Counted from the stretch's first letter, positions 12,202 to 24,365 are shown. The stretch is 64,000 nt of DNA from Clonostachys chloroleuca (GCA_037952775.1 JBANAY010000003.1:22010001-22074000); one strand, 5' to 3'. The notes: generated from the sequence alone by a model not told the origin. Translations and numbers: made by a program.

Positions 12202-13381
12202 AGCAGATGTGGTTAGAGTTGAAAGAATGGATACAGTCGAGGAAGTGGCTACCATGAAGAATCCTCAGGACAAGAGGTCGATGAAGGTCGCTTTGGAACT
12301 ATCAGAACAGGCAATGAGCCAGAGACGCAGTTAGGTAGTTGCCTTGCGAACTTCAATACTTCAAAGGATAGTGTTCCGGGCAGCGAGACAACAACCAAAA
12401 CAAAGTCATCATGTTGGCACAGGCCATTGTTGGCCTTAAATCTTATATGGCCGAGCAAAAAGCTGAACTTTGATGTGTTGACCGCGTTGTGATACTGGAT
12501 GTAGCATCAAGTTATCGATTTCTTAGAGTTTAGGGGAACAGGAGGATTGAGCTTCAGCATTAGATTATGGTCATCGTTCCGTAAAGTCTCCAAATAAACT
12601 AAATGACATCTCTGAGAACGAAGATTAGGTTCATATAGGGGCAGGCGGCGACTGGTGGAATCTCCCAACACAAGACAAGAGACCTTCAGAAACGGAGTTT
12701 TATAGCCGTACATCGGAACCGCTTGTCTTGACCCTCAAAAGCTCAGCGGCGAGATGACAGAATCATGCCGTAAGAGAAACGAAGTTCGTTTAGCGCTCAT
12801 GGATTTAGTGAATTTTCTACCTGCTGTAATTTCTCCATTGCCGACACAGGCTTGCTCGGTCTTAATCTGCGACAATGATGATTCGTAATGATGATACCTA
12901 AATTCAATATTCCTATTCTAGGAAATATACTTCACTCATACTGCACGAGTTAAATCATCACAGATAGCTGTAATTCTCTAGAATGACGAAAGGTGGACAT
13001 CAAAAGTGAAGAGAGGTGTAACTGGTAAGTGAACATAGAATACTAGCAGTGGGGTGAATCTAGATGATCGTATGCAAGAAATGTGATGATGCAATCATTA
13101 CGGCCCTAAATTTATAAAAAGCCCATGTAGTCAAAGGTGTGCTCTTCAAAAAAAAGTAAAAAAAAAACACTGGTTGTACCTATCGTTGCGGTTTTGGATT
13201 CTCGTGGCCCAAGCATGTTATTTTTTGGTTGAAGTTATCGCCATCCGCCTGATGTAGGGTAGGCACATGTGATAAGAGTTAACAACATACATGTGGTATG
13301 CAAATTACAACATCTACAGGTACTGTAATTTATTTCTTGTAATTAACGGATTAATTGATAATTCTCAATGGCGCGAGAACC
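12202..13381. other. AT-rich intergenic region
   Basis: No gene recognised. The right half is noticeably AT-rich, with A-runs near 13148-13170. It separates the left metabolic group from the tRNA gene. Confidence 0.5.
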
Positions 13382-13386
13382 AAAAA
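13382..13386 (-). terminator. RNA polymerase III T-run terminator of tRNA-Ser
   Basis: Five consecutive T on the minus strand, eight bases beyond the tRNA 3' end, fit a Pol III terminator. Confidence 0.65.
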
Positions 13387-13394
13387 GAAGGTGT

Positions 13395-13476
13395 CGACGT
13401 GGGCCTGATTCGAACAGACGCTCCCGAAGGAACAAGATTTCTAGTCTTGCGCATTAGACCACTCTGCCACCACGCC
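13395..13476 (-). tRNA. tRNA-Ser (anticodon AGA)
   Basis: An 82-nt class II tRNA with no intron. The acceptor stem GGCGTGG pairs with CCACGTC (one G-U), with discriminator G. The anticodon stem CAAGA/TCTTG encloses the loop CTAGAAA, so the anticodon is AGA (probably read as IGA, decoding UCU/UCC/UCA). A variable arm with a TTCG loop is characteristic of serine tRNA. The T arm contains TTCGAAT, and the A and B box promoters are intact. Confidence 0.95.
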
Positions 13477-13486
13477 AGTTGATGTC

Positions 13487-16255
13487 ACATCAGGTGTAAT
13501 CCCGGACCAATTGGTTCATCCTGATGCTGCATAGAATAGTACTAGTAAGAGGACCCTTGCCAGTAGCTGAACATTGGGCAAGGAGCCAATTGGTGTAAAA
13601 ATTACTGCTGACTCCCACACATCTGGAACAAAAACACTGATTTAAAGTTGTTGGATTGGCCGATAATCTCTATGCACTACAACGTGGTTGATCAGATGCA
13701 CGCAGGGAAGCAGTACCCGGGTGTGCTGGCAGTAACGTCCCCATCCCATTCCAACTCCATAGTCTTCATATTGAAGCACGCTCACGCGCGTGTGAAATTC
13801 TCATCACCATGTCGCATCCATCCGGCTGGCCTCTGCGCTACGGCTGACCAGACGCACGGCCGTGAGCTGTCGCACAGAATTCCAGAAGCGGCCAAGCCCT
13901 TCTGGAGTCGATGCAGCTAGTACTAGCACACCGGCCATCGCTGTGTCAGCCACCGCGCTCCCTGTCATTAAACATGCGGGAGAAAGGACCACCCAACCGG
14001 GGAGGCGTCGGGTCGGTGAGAATCTTTGGTGTCGGTTTTGGACCCAGCTCATGAAATTGTGGTTGCAGGTGAAGGGAGTCAGAGCACTCTCCGGATGATT
14101 CCTTCCCGTGCGGACGTGAAGATGGGTAGCTGAGTTGGCGGGAGAGAGAATCAATCTGGCCAGCGCCCAGTCGTGTTCCCGATCTGGCAGGTTGCTGCAC
14201 ATCTCAATCCTTCGTGGGCCATAATAAAACCAGTCTGCCTTAAGTAGTAGTGAGCTAAAGCCGAACGAAAAGCAGGCGGTGATGGCTGCACTCTGCTGCC
14301 AAAAAAAGAACATTTCCAGACCGTGGCCTAGATCTTGGGTGTGGGTCACGCGTAACCAGCGCGTTTGTACGTATTTTCTTCATCATGGCATTTGGGTAGG
14401 CCATTGATTGCCGATCCCGCTACACCGACATCCATGACACCTGCGGCATGAAGACGGGGAGGAGAGGGGCTCCTAACAGAGCATGGAGCAGGCATGGAGA
14501 AATAGGGTTGTCCCTCTTCTGGATATGGTTATCAGTTCGAGGACCACGGTGGCGGATACATTTCATATTCTGATTGCTTTCACTCTCTCTGCTGCCATAC
14601 CAGTGCATTGTCTGACTGTGCTAGAGTACATGGTATGTGGTATGCCAAGGTCATAGGGCTATGCTCTCGATTGGATCTGGCCGGTTTCCACGCATTGCCG
14701 TATGATTGACGATGATCCTCCTGCCATGGTTTAATGGCAGGTCTTGGCGGCTGAGGCTGTGGGTTCATGATAGGGGCATTGCTCATATTTTTCATATGGC
14801 TAATTGCTCGTATTACCAAAAGGGTGGTGAGAAAAATGGCCAGCGCAGAGGTCTTTTGTGTGGTAATTTCAAAATTCTTCACTCAGCTACAGACACGAGA
14901 GATACGATCTTGGATGGGCAGCGCGCTGCGGCAAACAGGCATAGCGCTCGGAACCCTTGTTCAACCGAGCACCAGAGACTCGAGGAATTAATTGTGAGTG
15001 GTGAAGAGTAAATTTAACCATCCAGGCGGGGTTTAGCAGGGTTGCATTAGCTCTTCAGCCCTGTGGAGTGCTGCCAGGGCCGGCTTCAGGGGGCAGTTGC
15101 AGCCAAACCCGCCTATTGGGTAGTGAGGTGCCGCCTGGCGATCAGAGGCCCCTTGGCTGCATTCCTGGGCTGCACTGCCCGCCACCCACATCCCGAGCCC
15201 TTCAGTCCTCCACCATCCATCCCAACGGCCATGTGACATCCGGGACTAATTCTTGTGAGGTAAAGCAATGCTTCCTGATGTACCGATCTGTTGTTGGGCT
15301 TGTGATTAATGATCACTATCGCTGCCTGAGATGGGGAGCCTACACCCACCAGACATGCACCCAGGCATGGCTACCAAGGCAGGAGCAGGCAAAACAGGCA
15401 TCAGCATGAGCTTCACTTCCTTCGCCGCCCACTCTCTGCTGTCCAGACGCACAACCATCAATGCGACAGAAGCCTCTCCCCGGCCAGCTTGCCGATGTGT
15501 AGCCTGCTAGAGGTCTCTGATTCCTTTAGTCATGACCCACCACTGCAAACAACTCACTCACGCACCCACAGAGCGCTCACAGCTGAAAGATGAGGCTCCA
15601 CCCTCCACGGTGACTGATTCCATCGCCCGGTGTCAGTCACTCACTCTGGTGTTAACCCCATCACCCCTGATTTCTCACTCCTCTTGAGTGTCAAGTTTGC
15701 CTTCGAGGCTGACATGTTCTGAGCACTTTCATGATCACAGTCTTGGCATATTGATGAGTCTTGCCCGCTCCTGGTGCAGGAGTCAGAGGAAAGCATGGGA
15801 GGGCAGACACGAGCAACACGGCCTTGCAGGGATGACCGCTCATCTCCTTCTTCGGGAAATTCTCATCGCGCTACTGCAATCTCAAACCCCAGGCTAATGC
15901 AGAATGGTAGGGCAGCCCATGGACGCTCCTCTGAGCGCTTTGCGTCCAGGTTCCCTGCGGCCACGCTAGCACAAGGCAGACTCTTCTTCGTCGGTTGTTG
16001 TGGTTCACTGACAGGCAGGCAGAACGGGCCTGGCTTCTGATTGAGTTTGTTTGGTTCGGTGACATGCAGCTGGGACTGCATATATGAAGAGCTCGGTATC
16101 CCACACCTCGTCCCGAGACCTCTCCTGTCAATATCCCTATCATCCTCTTTCCTTCCTCTCTTCTTGAGCACGGGGTTGCTATTCATTCTTTCTTTCTCTT
16201 TACCCTTCAACTTAATATTGCAACTTGGTCTTCCTTCTGACCAACCGCTTACACC
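13487..16255. other. Long intergenic region, no gene seen
   Basis: About 2.8 kb without a convincing coding frame; the longest frame (about 180 codons on the minus strand near 13.8-14.3 kb) has random-like composition. An ACGCGT occurs at 14348. The last 150 bases form a pyrimidine-rich leader of the next gene. Confidence 0.5.
16080..16087 (+). promoter_or_regulatory. TATA-like element upstream of the GPI-protein gene
   Basis: An ATATATGA element about 170 bp before the start codon is followed by a long CT-rich tract (about 16105-16230). This arrangement is common in strongly expressed fungal genes. Confidence 0.35.
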
Positions 16256-16989
16256 ATGGTCCGTCTCATTCACGCCCTTGCCCTGGCTGGGTTTGCTCTC
16301 GCCTTCGAGTTCGAGGGCAAGGATATTCCTGCCGGCGTCCAAGAAGACCTCCTCCCCCGAGGCGTCGCAAACTTCCCCCTCTTCTAGAGAACCGCCAGTC
16401 CAGCTGCGAGGTTGGCGAGAAGACATGTGACACCAACTACTGCATCTCCATCACCAACACCTGCTGCGGCGACGGAAACGGCGCCTCCTGCAAGGCCGGC
16501 TACGTCTGCCAATCCAACGGCTGCTGCCCCGTCGGCAAGACCTGCACTGGCACCGCCACCTGCGACACTGGAAAGAAGAAGTGTGGCGACTTCTGCATCC
16601 CCAGCACTGGTATCTGCTGCGGTGACGACGCCGGAACCTACTGCAACGCCGGCCAGACCTGCACATCCGATGGGCGCTGCCGCACCGGCTCCTCTGGGTC
16701 TTCGTCTTCTTCTTCCACCTCCGCCCGCTCGACTGCCTTCGCCACAACCTCCGCTTCGGCGACCCTCCTCGCCGCGTCCACCCGCACCAGCTCCTCCTCT
16801 TCGACTACCTCCACTGCGCTGTCAACCAGCATTGGCAATTCTAATCTGTGCAAGCGCAAGAAGGGTGGTGGCAGCAGCCACAGCAGCGGCGGCGGCAGCG
16901 ACGATGGCGACTGCAACGCTGCCGGCACCCTCGCGGTCCCCTCGATCATCGCCGGGCTCGTCCTGCTCGTCCCTGTGTTCTTCCTGTAA
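16256..16989 (+). CDS. Cysteine-rich GPI-anchored cell-wall protein (frame joined by a GC-AG intron or a 1-nt frameshift)
   Basis: The ATG at 16256 opens a signal peptide (MVRLIHALALAGFALAF), but this frame stops at 16388. The rest of the protein lies in another frame: LLENRQSSCEVGEKTC, then several short cysteine repeats (SNGCCPVGKTC, GICCGDDAGTYC), a Ser/Thr-rich stalk and a hydrophobic tail (IIAGLVLLVPVFFL) typical of GPI attachment. A GC-AG intron 16317-16387 (71 nt) joins the two parts exactly in phase and gives 220 residues. Alternatively one surplus base in a C run (16375-16379) would restore a reading PLLENRQ. The product probably sits on the plasma membrane or wall. No enzymatic role is visible. 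Confidence 0.68.
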
Positions 16990-18576
16990 ACGCCTTGCCG
17001 ACACACCTACTCTTCTCATCTCTCTCCGCCAACAACCCGACTCAATGGCCCTCTCTTCTACTCGTCTCGGCTCTACAGTGAGCCCTGAGCGTTTATGACC
17101 GAAAACAAGAACCACGCCTTTTTCTCTTATATATCCCTGTCGAGCAGTGAACGTTTCGACCTGTTAGCTTATGGTGGAAAGGTGGGCGGGGTGGCATTCA
17201 AATTCCCCGTCTCTAATTTGACGTTTTGATGGGAGTATCTCCCTTTTTTGTTCGCGTGTCCGATCTGATAGACTGCCATTCTGAGGAAACAAGCATGTCA
17301 ATTATTAACATCTTTCTTTCTCAAGCATTTTGGGGATCGCATCATGGAGTGTTTTTCTGTAGCCCTCAAATACTATACCTAGTAATACAATACCCTTTCG
17401 GATAAGGGTTCAATTGAGAATCTTCGTGTGCGAATATTTTACTGTGGCGATGTGACTTCTGACGGGATTGACGCAGAGAACTGTAGCGGACGGTCGAATA
17501 GAGAGTCCACCATGTCGGTTGAAGAGTGGACGGGGGTATTGGCGTACTGGGGGCAAACGATTGATCATAGCTGAGCGGGATCACACTGATAATTTACCCA
17601 TTCTCCCAGATCTCTTGAACGACTGAGCTTGTGACCCTGTAGGTGATGGGAAGATGGGAATAGGATCAAAGCTGTAGCTAAGGAGAGTGAGAATATTACA
17701 ATTCAATCACCGCAAGACTAACGCCAAGATAACCACCATTCGATTCATGATTAAATAAATGATTGATATCCATTTTGCTGTGCTCAATAACGACGTGCCG
17801 CAAGTGACAGGTCTGCTCAGTGTGGCCGGAGTACATTGCCAAATAAAGACCAAATAGCACAGACCGATGACAGGGAATGTTCATGGTTGAGGCGATAGAC
17901 ACCACCCTGGGCGTCAAGTAATGTGTGCTTTTAAGTTGGGAATTTGATGGAGGAGTTTTCAGACCAGAGCATATCGGGGCATGACAGCATCGGACAGTCA
18001 CTAGCAAGTGCCCCTGGCACGGGAAGAATAACTTTATTTCATGTTTATTTTTTGGGGGGCTCTTGGAAATATGCCGATTGCGGTCTTAGCAATTTCAGCA
18101 AGCACGCAATTGTTGTTGTGCTCTTTAAGATGTATGCTATCCTCGTAGGCGCCGGTGTTTGAGGAGCTCGGAACTTTAACCTTGTTCAAGTATCTGTGAC
18201 TGGTCGGCCAAACGTTCCTTTCGCCACTTCATTGTTCTATTTTGCTCTATAGATTCGTTTGAAAACCCTCTGTTATCAAGGCAGATGTGATTGAACCTTG
18301 ATAATGTTCCTCGCCCATGTCCAAGATCCTTCAATGTGAAAAGTCGGTCGGTCGGAGAGATTGTACATCGGAGTAATAACTGCTGCATAATTCGGTGTAG
18401 TGCATCGCCCCACCAAAATGTCTGCGACGCCCTCCGTTGCGAATCTGCAGATGCTGCCCCACGATGGAATTATATATTGAGATTGGATAGCTTCTTTTTC
18501 TCCTCGTCGCCAAACTAAAACTTTGTCAATCTCCTCGTACAGAACCCCCAATTCATAGGAACAGCGTAGTCTCATC
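16990..18576. other. Intergenic region, no gene seen
   Basis: 3' flank of the GPI-protein gene and promoter of the GNAT gene. AT-rich, no coding or RNA signal recognised. Confidence 0.5.
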
Positions 18577-19187
18577 ATGAGCGCCAACCAAGCTGTCGTC
18601 CGGCATGCGCGCCGCGAAGGTGAGGGGCCCTGAAAGTTCAGTCGCCGAAGATCGGAGCTGACCTACCACCAACAGAAGCGCAGATCATCCTTGATATGAT
18701 CCAGGAGCTGGCCGACTACGAGCGTGAGTCCGACGCCGTCAAGGCAACGGTCCAGACGATCCAGGACACAGTCGCCTTCGCTCCAGACGACGCCACCAGT
18801 GACAGCCCCTCGGTGCCTGTAACGGAACCCACATCGCCCACCCGGCCTTCGCGCTGCCTTCTGCTGTTCACGCCGGAGGGCGAAGCCGCAGGCATGGCGC
18901 TCTATTTCTACAACTACAGCACCTGGCGGTCCAAGGCTGGCATCTACCTCGAGGATCTGTTCGTCCGACCCCAGTATCGCGGCAAGGGATATGGCAAGCG
19001 GCTATTGGTGGAGCTGAGCAGGCAGGTGCTGGCCATGGACGGTGGGAGACTGGAGTGGGTTGTGCTCAAGTGGAACGAGCCAAGTATCAAGTTCTATGAG
19101 AGCATCGGAGCAGTTGCCATGAACGACTGGGTGGGTATGCGTGTTGATGGAGAGGGCTTGAACAAGCTGGCCCATTCATTAGACTGA
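18577..19187 (+). CDS. GNAT-family N-acetyltransferase (Ats1/diamine acetyltransferase-like)
   Basis: Two exons, 18577-18619 and 18676-19187, give 184 residues. The 56-nt intron sits just after the first 14 codons. The N-terminal half has LDMIQELADYERESDAVKAT, the usual start of spermidine/spermine-type acetyltransferases and yeast Ats1-like proteins. The acetyl-CoA loop is in YLEDLFVRPQYRGKGYG (motif A, R-G-K-G-Y-G near residues 116-121), followed by EWVVLKWNEPSIKFYESIGA (motif B). A short Pro/Ser/Thr insertion (residues ~55-74) separates helix alpha1 from strand 2. It transfers acetyl to a small amine or protein N-terminus; the substrate is not defined. It ends 51 bp from the convergent LYR gene. 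Confidence 0.9.
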
Positions 19188-19238
19188 GGGAAAAAAAAAG
19201 GTTTAGAGGCATATAGAGAAATAGAATTACAGAATCAT

Positions 19239-20354
19239 TCATCGCTGTCGTGATGTCGTCTTAGGTTCGGGTTGGGGCAGAGCCGAATCAAGGAATTGAA
19301 GTTGACGTTGGGTTGGGCGGGGGTATTTGTTGGCCTCACCTCCCCAGGTGATGTCGTAATTCAATGTTTGAGGGTCTTGCTCCATGACAGCGCTGTTCCT
19401 CCATATCGTGTCGTATGCGCGGCGGAACCATCGATCTGACCTGGTTGCCGAAGCCCTCTTTCGTAGAGTGAAGGGATTCCCCTCGTCTCGCGCGAGAGAG
19501 AAGCGTGACTCCCGGAGACTGGAACGATTTTCAATTGTAGTAGTCGGTTTCAGGGCGTATGCCTTCCAGTCCCATTCAGAGTCTTCGATAGGACCAGACA
19601 GAGGCTTCGCCTTTGGCCTGCGGGTAGGCACCTTCCACTGAGCTGTCTCCTGAGCACCGTTGGCCAAATCTCGGAGCAGTTCCCATTGCGGCTTTGGCAG
19701 AGGAGGCAGTATCATGCCGAGTGTTTTCTTCCAGATCTTGGCCTGGTTGGCCCTCACCACGTACTCCGAAGGAGGTTTTCCCCATGTATTCAATTTCGGC
19801 ACATGCTGATTTTCTTGAGGTGCCTTTACACCGGAGAAATCTGAAAGCGTGCTAGAGCCAATCCGTTCCTGCTGACGTCTCTGGGACGTCGCGAATCTAG
19901 ATAGCTTCTTTTTATCCAGCTTGTCCATCCAGCCGTACTTGATTGTCTTCTTCTTCGACGGAGCAGAATCACCGCCATCGCGGGTGGGTTGTAGCTCAGC
20001 CATAGCTTTCGCAAGAGCTTCAGAGTCACTAGGAGCGTCCTTTGCTGAGAGCTTCGAGAGTAAGCTGATCCGCGATGCGCCCGACCTGGCAAATCCTCTC
20101 AGCAACAGCCCGAGCATGGGGCCAGAGCCGCCATGATTGGCGTCCCGTAGTCGGCGCAAGGCGTTCCTGCCTCGGGCAAGACGCTCCGGAACGTCGAGGT
20201 CTTTCTTCGTTCTATCGAGGCGGAATCGATGGGCAATTATAGTTCGGATAGAGTCGGAAAAGGCCGGGGGCAGGTAGGAAACTTCACGGAGGAGCTGTCG
20301 GTAGAGATGGAGTGGTTTGATGTTGGTGGGCGTGAGTGGCGGAGGCGCAGGCAT
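19239..20354 (-). CDS. LYR-motif protein, Cup1-like (mitochondrial, complex I LYR family)
   Basis: Single exon, 371 residues from the ATG at 20354 (an upstream in-frame non-ATG extension was not used). Residues ~14-60 contain LHLYRQLLREVSYLPP, the L-Y-R tripeptide plus downstream helix and conserved Phe found in mitochondrial assembly factors that bind acyl carrier protein. The remaining 300 residues are basic and low in recognisable domains, resembling the long fungal Cup1-like LYR proteins. A mitochondrial assembly or translation role is likely by family, but the exact client is unknown. It shares a divergent promoter with MBP1. Confidence 0.72.
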   Translation of the reverse strand: MPAPPPLTPTNIKPLHLYRQLLREVSYLPPAFSDSIRTIIAHRFRLDRTKKDLDVPERLARGRNALRRLRDANHGGSGPMLGLLLRGFARSGASRISLLSKLSAKDAPSDSEALAKAMAELQPTRDGGDSAPSKKKTIKYGWMDKLDKKKLSRFATSQRRQQERIGSSTLSDFSGVKAPQENQHVPKLNTWGKPPSEYVVRANQAKIWKKTLGMILPPLPKPQWELLRDLANGAQETAQWKVPTRRPKAKPLSGPIEDSEWDWKAYALKPTTTIENRSSLRESRFSLARDEGNPFTLRKRASATRSDRWFRRAYDTIWRNSAVMEQDPQTLNYDITWGGEANKYPRPTQRQLQFLDSALPQPEPKTTSRQR

Positions 20355-20827
20355 TGTATTACAGCACAAAGGAGGAAACGAGGGTCAGGTACAAGCACTT
20401 GAGACACGGCCAAAATAGAGCTTTGAAATAAGTAGAAGACCCTGCACTTGTTTTGCGGAAGACTGGGCGATATGAAATGGCCTTGGACAGTACGCAGATG
20501 CATTGAAGTTGGAGGGAAATTTGGCACTGGTTGTGGTACGTACTGACAGGTACCTATCGTCAGTGCCCTGCGGCCTGGAAGTGCACGCATAAAGGTGGGT
20601 GGTACCTCGGCTGCAAGCTTGGGATAAAGATTATAGATTCTACAATCATGCAAGCATATCCTAATTCGGATATGCACCTGATTCGATCCGTTCTATGCAC
20701 CGATCTGTTGGTGACATGGCACATCTTTGTTGTAGGTGGTGAGGCATTGCTGACATAAGCGGCCACCGAAGCGCATTGTGCAGCGAGATGCCCCAGGCGA
20801 CCGTGAATTAGGGCCTCATCGCGGGTC

Positions 20828-20854
20828 ACGCGTCACGTCACGAAAATCACGAAA
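20828..20854. promoter_or_regulatory. MCB box and two SCB boxes between LYR gene and MBP1
   Basis: ACGCGT (MCB, 20828-20833) is followed within 20 bp by two CACGAAA boxes (SCB, 20839-20845 and 20848-20854), the recognition elements of MBF and SBF. They lie about 475 bp from the LYR start and 1 kb from the MBP1 start. Confidence 0.6.
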
Positions 20855-20910
20855 AAGACACGTCGCCCTGCAACAATTAAATTGGTCGCCTCACCGAGAT
20901 CCGTGTCGGG

Positions 20911-20916
20911 ACGCGT
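20911..20916. promoter_or_regulatory. Second MCB box upstream of MBP1
   Basis: A palindromic ACGCGT about 930 bp before the MBP1 ATG and about 80 bp from the first MCB/SCB group. Confidence 0.5.
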
Positions 20917-21845
20917 ATCAGGCCTCGGGCTCACTAATGCAGCTCATCCTCAGATCCGCCGCCATGGAAGGGAAGGCGTGCGTTCACGCTTGAGGCTGGA
21001 GGGCTGTGATATGAACGTTGTACCGCACTATCGTAAGTTCTCTTTGTCAGATAGTTTCGAGTTCCCTCCGTCTTCCCGTCCAGCTGATTTCTTCACTTTG
21101 CCCCAGCTCTTCTTGCATACACTCACAGCCTGGGCTCGCAACTGGCTTCCTTTCAGTGTAATAAAACGATTTCTTTCTCTTTCGTTCACCATTGAGGGGG
21201 TTTGAGACACGGCTTTAGGAACAAAGGCAGGTGTTCGCTCAGGTTAATTACTTGGCTGCAGAAGCGGAGACTGCTCTGCTCCCCTCGGCTCTACTACCTT
21301 ACCTCACTTGCACTACTCCATCTCCGAATTGTTCAAGTACCTTATTCCCTGTTCCACGACTGACTGGGATCCAACAAGCAGCAGAGCCCACGACTCTCGA
21401 TTAAAATCAATCAATCACCTGCATACTTTTATCCCACTTTCTGTTACCACCTCGACGCCGCTCCACTACCACCAACACCTCTCACACCACCCGGTCGCTA
21501 CTGCTGCAACCCATTTCCGCGCGCCTAGTACAATAATTAATTAGTTCCACGCACCACTCTCAACTTGTCCATTCCCCCATCATTCCCTCTTCCCTCCCCT
21601 CCGGGCCTTCACAACTCTCCCTCGACCACCGTGTTTTCCACACTCGCTTTTGCCTACCCCGGATTCCCGCTCCTGCTTGGAAAATCCAACAAAGGTACCC
21701 GGCTGGCAACCTCGCCCTTGGCAACCATCCATCCTGGCGGGTGTGACAGACATCTTGCTGGCCCTTGGCGGCCCTTGACGATTCATCTTCCACCAGCTTC
21801 CCGCGCAGGTCGTCTTGCGACTCGGAACCTAATTGCGCCTCCAGC

Positions 21846-24365
21846 ATGCCATCAGCTTCGCAATCTTCCCAACAATCCTTCACCATGAGCCAGCAATCCC
21901 AACAGGGGCTGCAGGGCTCCTTCCACCGCGGATTTGGCGGTAGCGCCGTAATGGATTCGCCCATCTATTCAGTATGTCACAGCTTCGCGATAGGAAGAGA
22001 CTTCTTCAGTCAGGCTAACCAAATCTTTTCTCCTCTCTAGGCCTCATACTCGGGCGTCGATGTATACGAAATGGAGGTCAATGGCATCGCTGTCATGCGT
22101 AGGAGAAACGACTCATGGCTCAATGCGACCCAGATTCTGAAAGTCGCCGGTGTAGATAAGGGCAAGCGCACAAAAATCCTCGAAAAGGAGATCCAAACGG
22201 GAGAACACGAAAAAGTTCAGGGCGGCTACGGCAAATACCAGGGCACTTGGATTAAATTTGATCGAGGAGTCGAAGTTTGCCGCCAGTATGGAGTCGAGGA
22301 GCTATTACGGCCGCTTTTGACCTACGACATGGGGCAGGACGGTGGTGTGGCCGGTCGAGGCGACCTCAACACGCCGACCAAGGAGCAGGCAATGGCTGCT
22401 CAACGCAAGCGACTCTACAATTCGAACGCTGATGGCCGAGCCAGTGGACTCTCGGGCACTTTCTTCAAGAGCATTTCCACCACCGCATCTCACGCAGTTG
22501 CGGCAATCAGTAAGGCAAGATTCGATTCTCCCGGCCCCAGGAGCCGAAATGGGCCTACGAGAGCTCCAAGCTTCAACCGTCAAGCATCGGGCCACGATGA
22601 CTTCCCCGGGAATTCGCAGCAGAGCTACGCTTCCGATTACGGTCAACAACCAGACTTGAGTTTTTCGGCACAGCAACAACCTTCATCTCAAGGCGCCCTT
22701 ACCGAGCCCGAACCGCCTCGAAAGCGCCAACGCACAGCCATGACACCTAGTGAAAGTTTTGGCGGTATTGCTAGTTACGGGCCGACTCTCGACATGTACG
22801 CCAACGCAAGCGCATTCCCCGGGTCTCCCACCGAACCCAACGAATCGTTCGTATATAATGGTATTAACCAGAGTCCCAACGAGGATCTTGGCGGTCCTCT
22901 CGCTCCCTTGCCCATGGACCACACGCCCGAAACCACACACAAGCGCAGCCTTCTTATGGACTTGTTTATGGACGACGGTGCGCCAGATATTACTCGATAT
23001 GAGGTTCTCCAAACTTTTACCCCCCAGGAACTCGATATGCCAATCGACGCGCATTGCCATACAGCCTTGCATTGGGCTGCCACCCTGTCACGCATGCCCC
23101 TTTTACGCGCCCTCATCTCATGCGGAGCTTCTGCATATCGAGTGAATACCTCGGGCGAGACAGCACTAATGCGGGCCTGCCTAGTCACTAATTCCATGGA
23201 TCATGGGTCCTTCCCCGACCTACTTGAGGTTTTGGGCGGTACTGTTGAGTCCCGCGATCACAAGGGACGTACAGTTCTTCACCACATCGCTGTAACCAGC
23301 GCAGTCAAGGGGCGCAGCTCGGCAAGCAGGTACTACCTGGAGAGTCTGCTCGAGTGGGTTGTGCGCCAAGGAAGTGTGCCGAACAGCCAAGCCAACGGCA
23401 ACGTCCCCTCAAGCTCGCAAACAGCCACGCCCAAGATGGGCATCGCGCGGTTCATGAGCGAAATAGTTAACGCCCAGGATAGCGCTGGCGACACCGCTCT
23501 GAACATCTCAGCGAGGATCGGCAATCGCAGCATAGTGTCACAACTGCTCGAAGTGGGCGCAGATCCCGAGATTGCCAACCGAGCTGGCCTGCGACCGCTT
23601 GACTTCGGCATCGGTGGTGAGAACGCAGAGGAGAAGACAGTAGTGGAGCAGTCTGATACGAACGGCGCAGTTGGCTCTAGCCAACGAAATAAGGAGAGCA
23701 GCGATGAGATCATCACTTGTAAGTACTTTCTTCTGCTGCCTATTGTAGGAGACCTTATGACTAATTTCAAAACAGCCATTACCCACCTGTTGACGGAGAC
23801 AAGCACCTCATTCCAGCAGGAAATCAAAGCTAAACAACAATCTGTGGATTCCATTCACTCAACACTGCGAACGACTTCGACACAGTTAGGTGAGGCCAGA
23901 AAGACTGTTGAGCAGCTCTCTGCCACCCTGAAAAAGCAGCAGGTTGCCCGCCAGATCATCACCAACTTGGCCAGTACTCGCCAGGATGACAAGATTCGCC
24001 TCATGCAAGAACAAGCTGGATCCAACCCCCTCGGATCATGGGAAACAGAGCTCTCCACCGTTCTGGAATCTCCGGCCGAGGCCTCTATAGGGTTCCTCCC
24101 ATCTTCCATTGTCCTGCGCACTCGCATCAAGGCTCTGGAGAGTCGCGCTGACGCTACGAGGAAAATGGTTCAAAAGCTGAAAGGACGAAGTCGAGACATT
24201 GAGTTCAAGTATCGACGAGTCATCTCAGTTTGCACAGGCGTGGCCGAGGACGAGGTTGACGCCGCAGTGGACGGCCTGCTGAAGGCTGCTGAGAGCGAGA
24301 GCGACGAGCTGGACCCGACCAGAGTAAGACGCTTCCTCGGTGGCGTCGAGGGCGTTGTGCATTAG
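21846..24365 (+). CDS. mbp1: MBF transcription factor DNA-binding subunit, Mbp1/Res-type (APSES + ankyrin)
   Basis: Three exons, 21846-21971, 22041-23718 and 23776-24365, give 797 residues. Residues ~46-138 are the APSES/KilA-N DNA-binding domain (SGVDVYEMEVNG, RRRNDSWLNATQILKVAG, GKRTKILEKE, EKVQGGYGKYQGTWI), very close to yeast Mbp1. A basic nuclear-localisation patch (PPRKRQR) follows. Ankyrin repeats (HTALHWAATL, DHKGRTVLHHIAV, AGDTALNISARIGN) occupy residues ~340-540, and a long coiled coil for Swi6-type pairing lies near residues 590-700. The protein should bind MCB sites and drive G1/S genes. Later in-frame ATGs exist at 21885 and 21951; the first ATG was chosen. The second intron (23719-23775) is 57 nt without an in-frame stop. 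The leader upstream is strongly pyrimidine-rich. Confidence 0.92.

Noticed and set aside
13804..14349. 181-codon minus-strand frame
   Set aside because: No motif, random-like residue use and no conserved-looking segment; read as chance.
16451..17098. Ala/Pro- and Arg-rich frames overlapping the GPI-protein gene
   Set aside because: Shadows of the Ser/Thr/Cys-rich gene in other frames.
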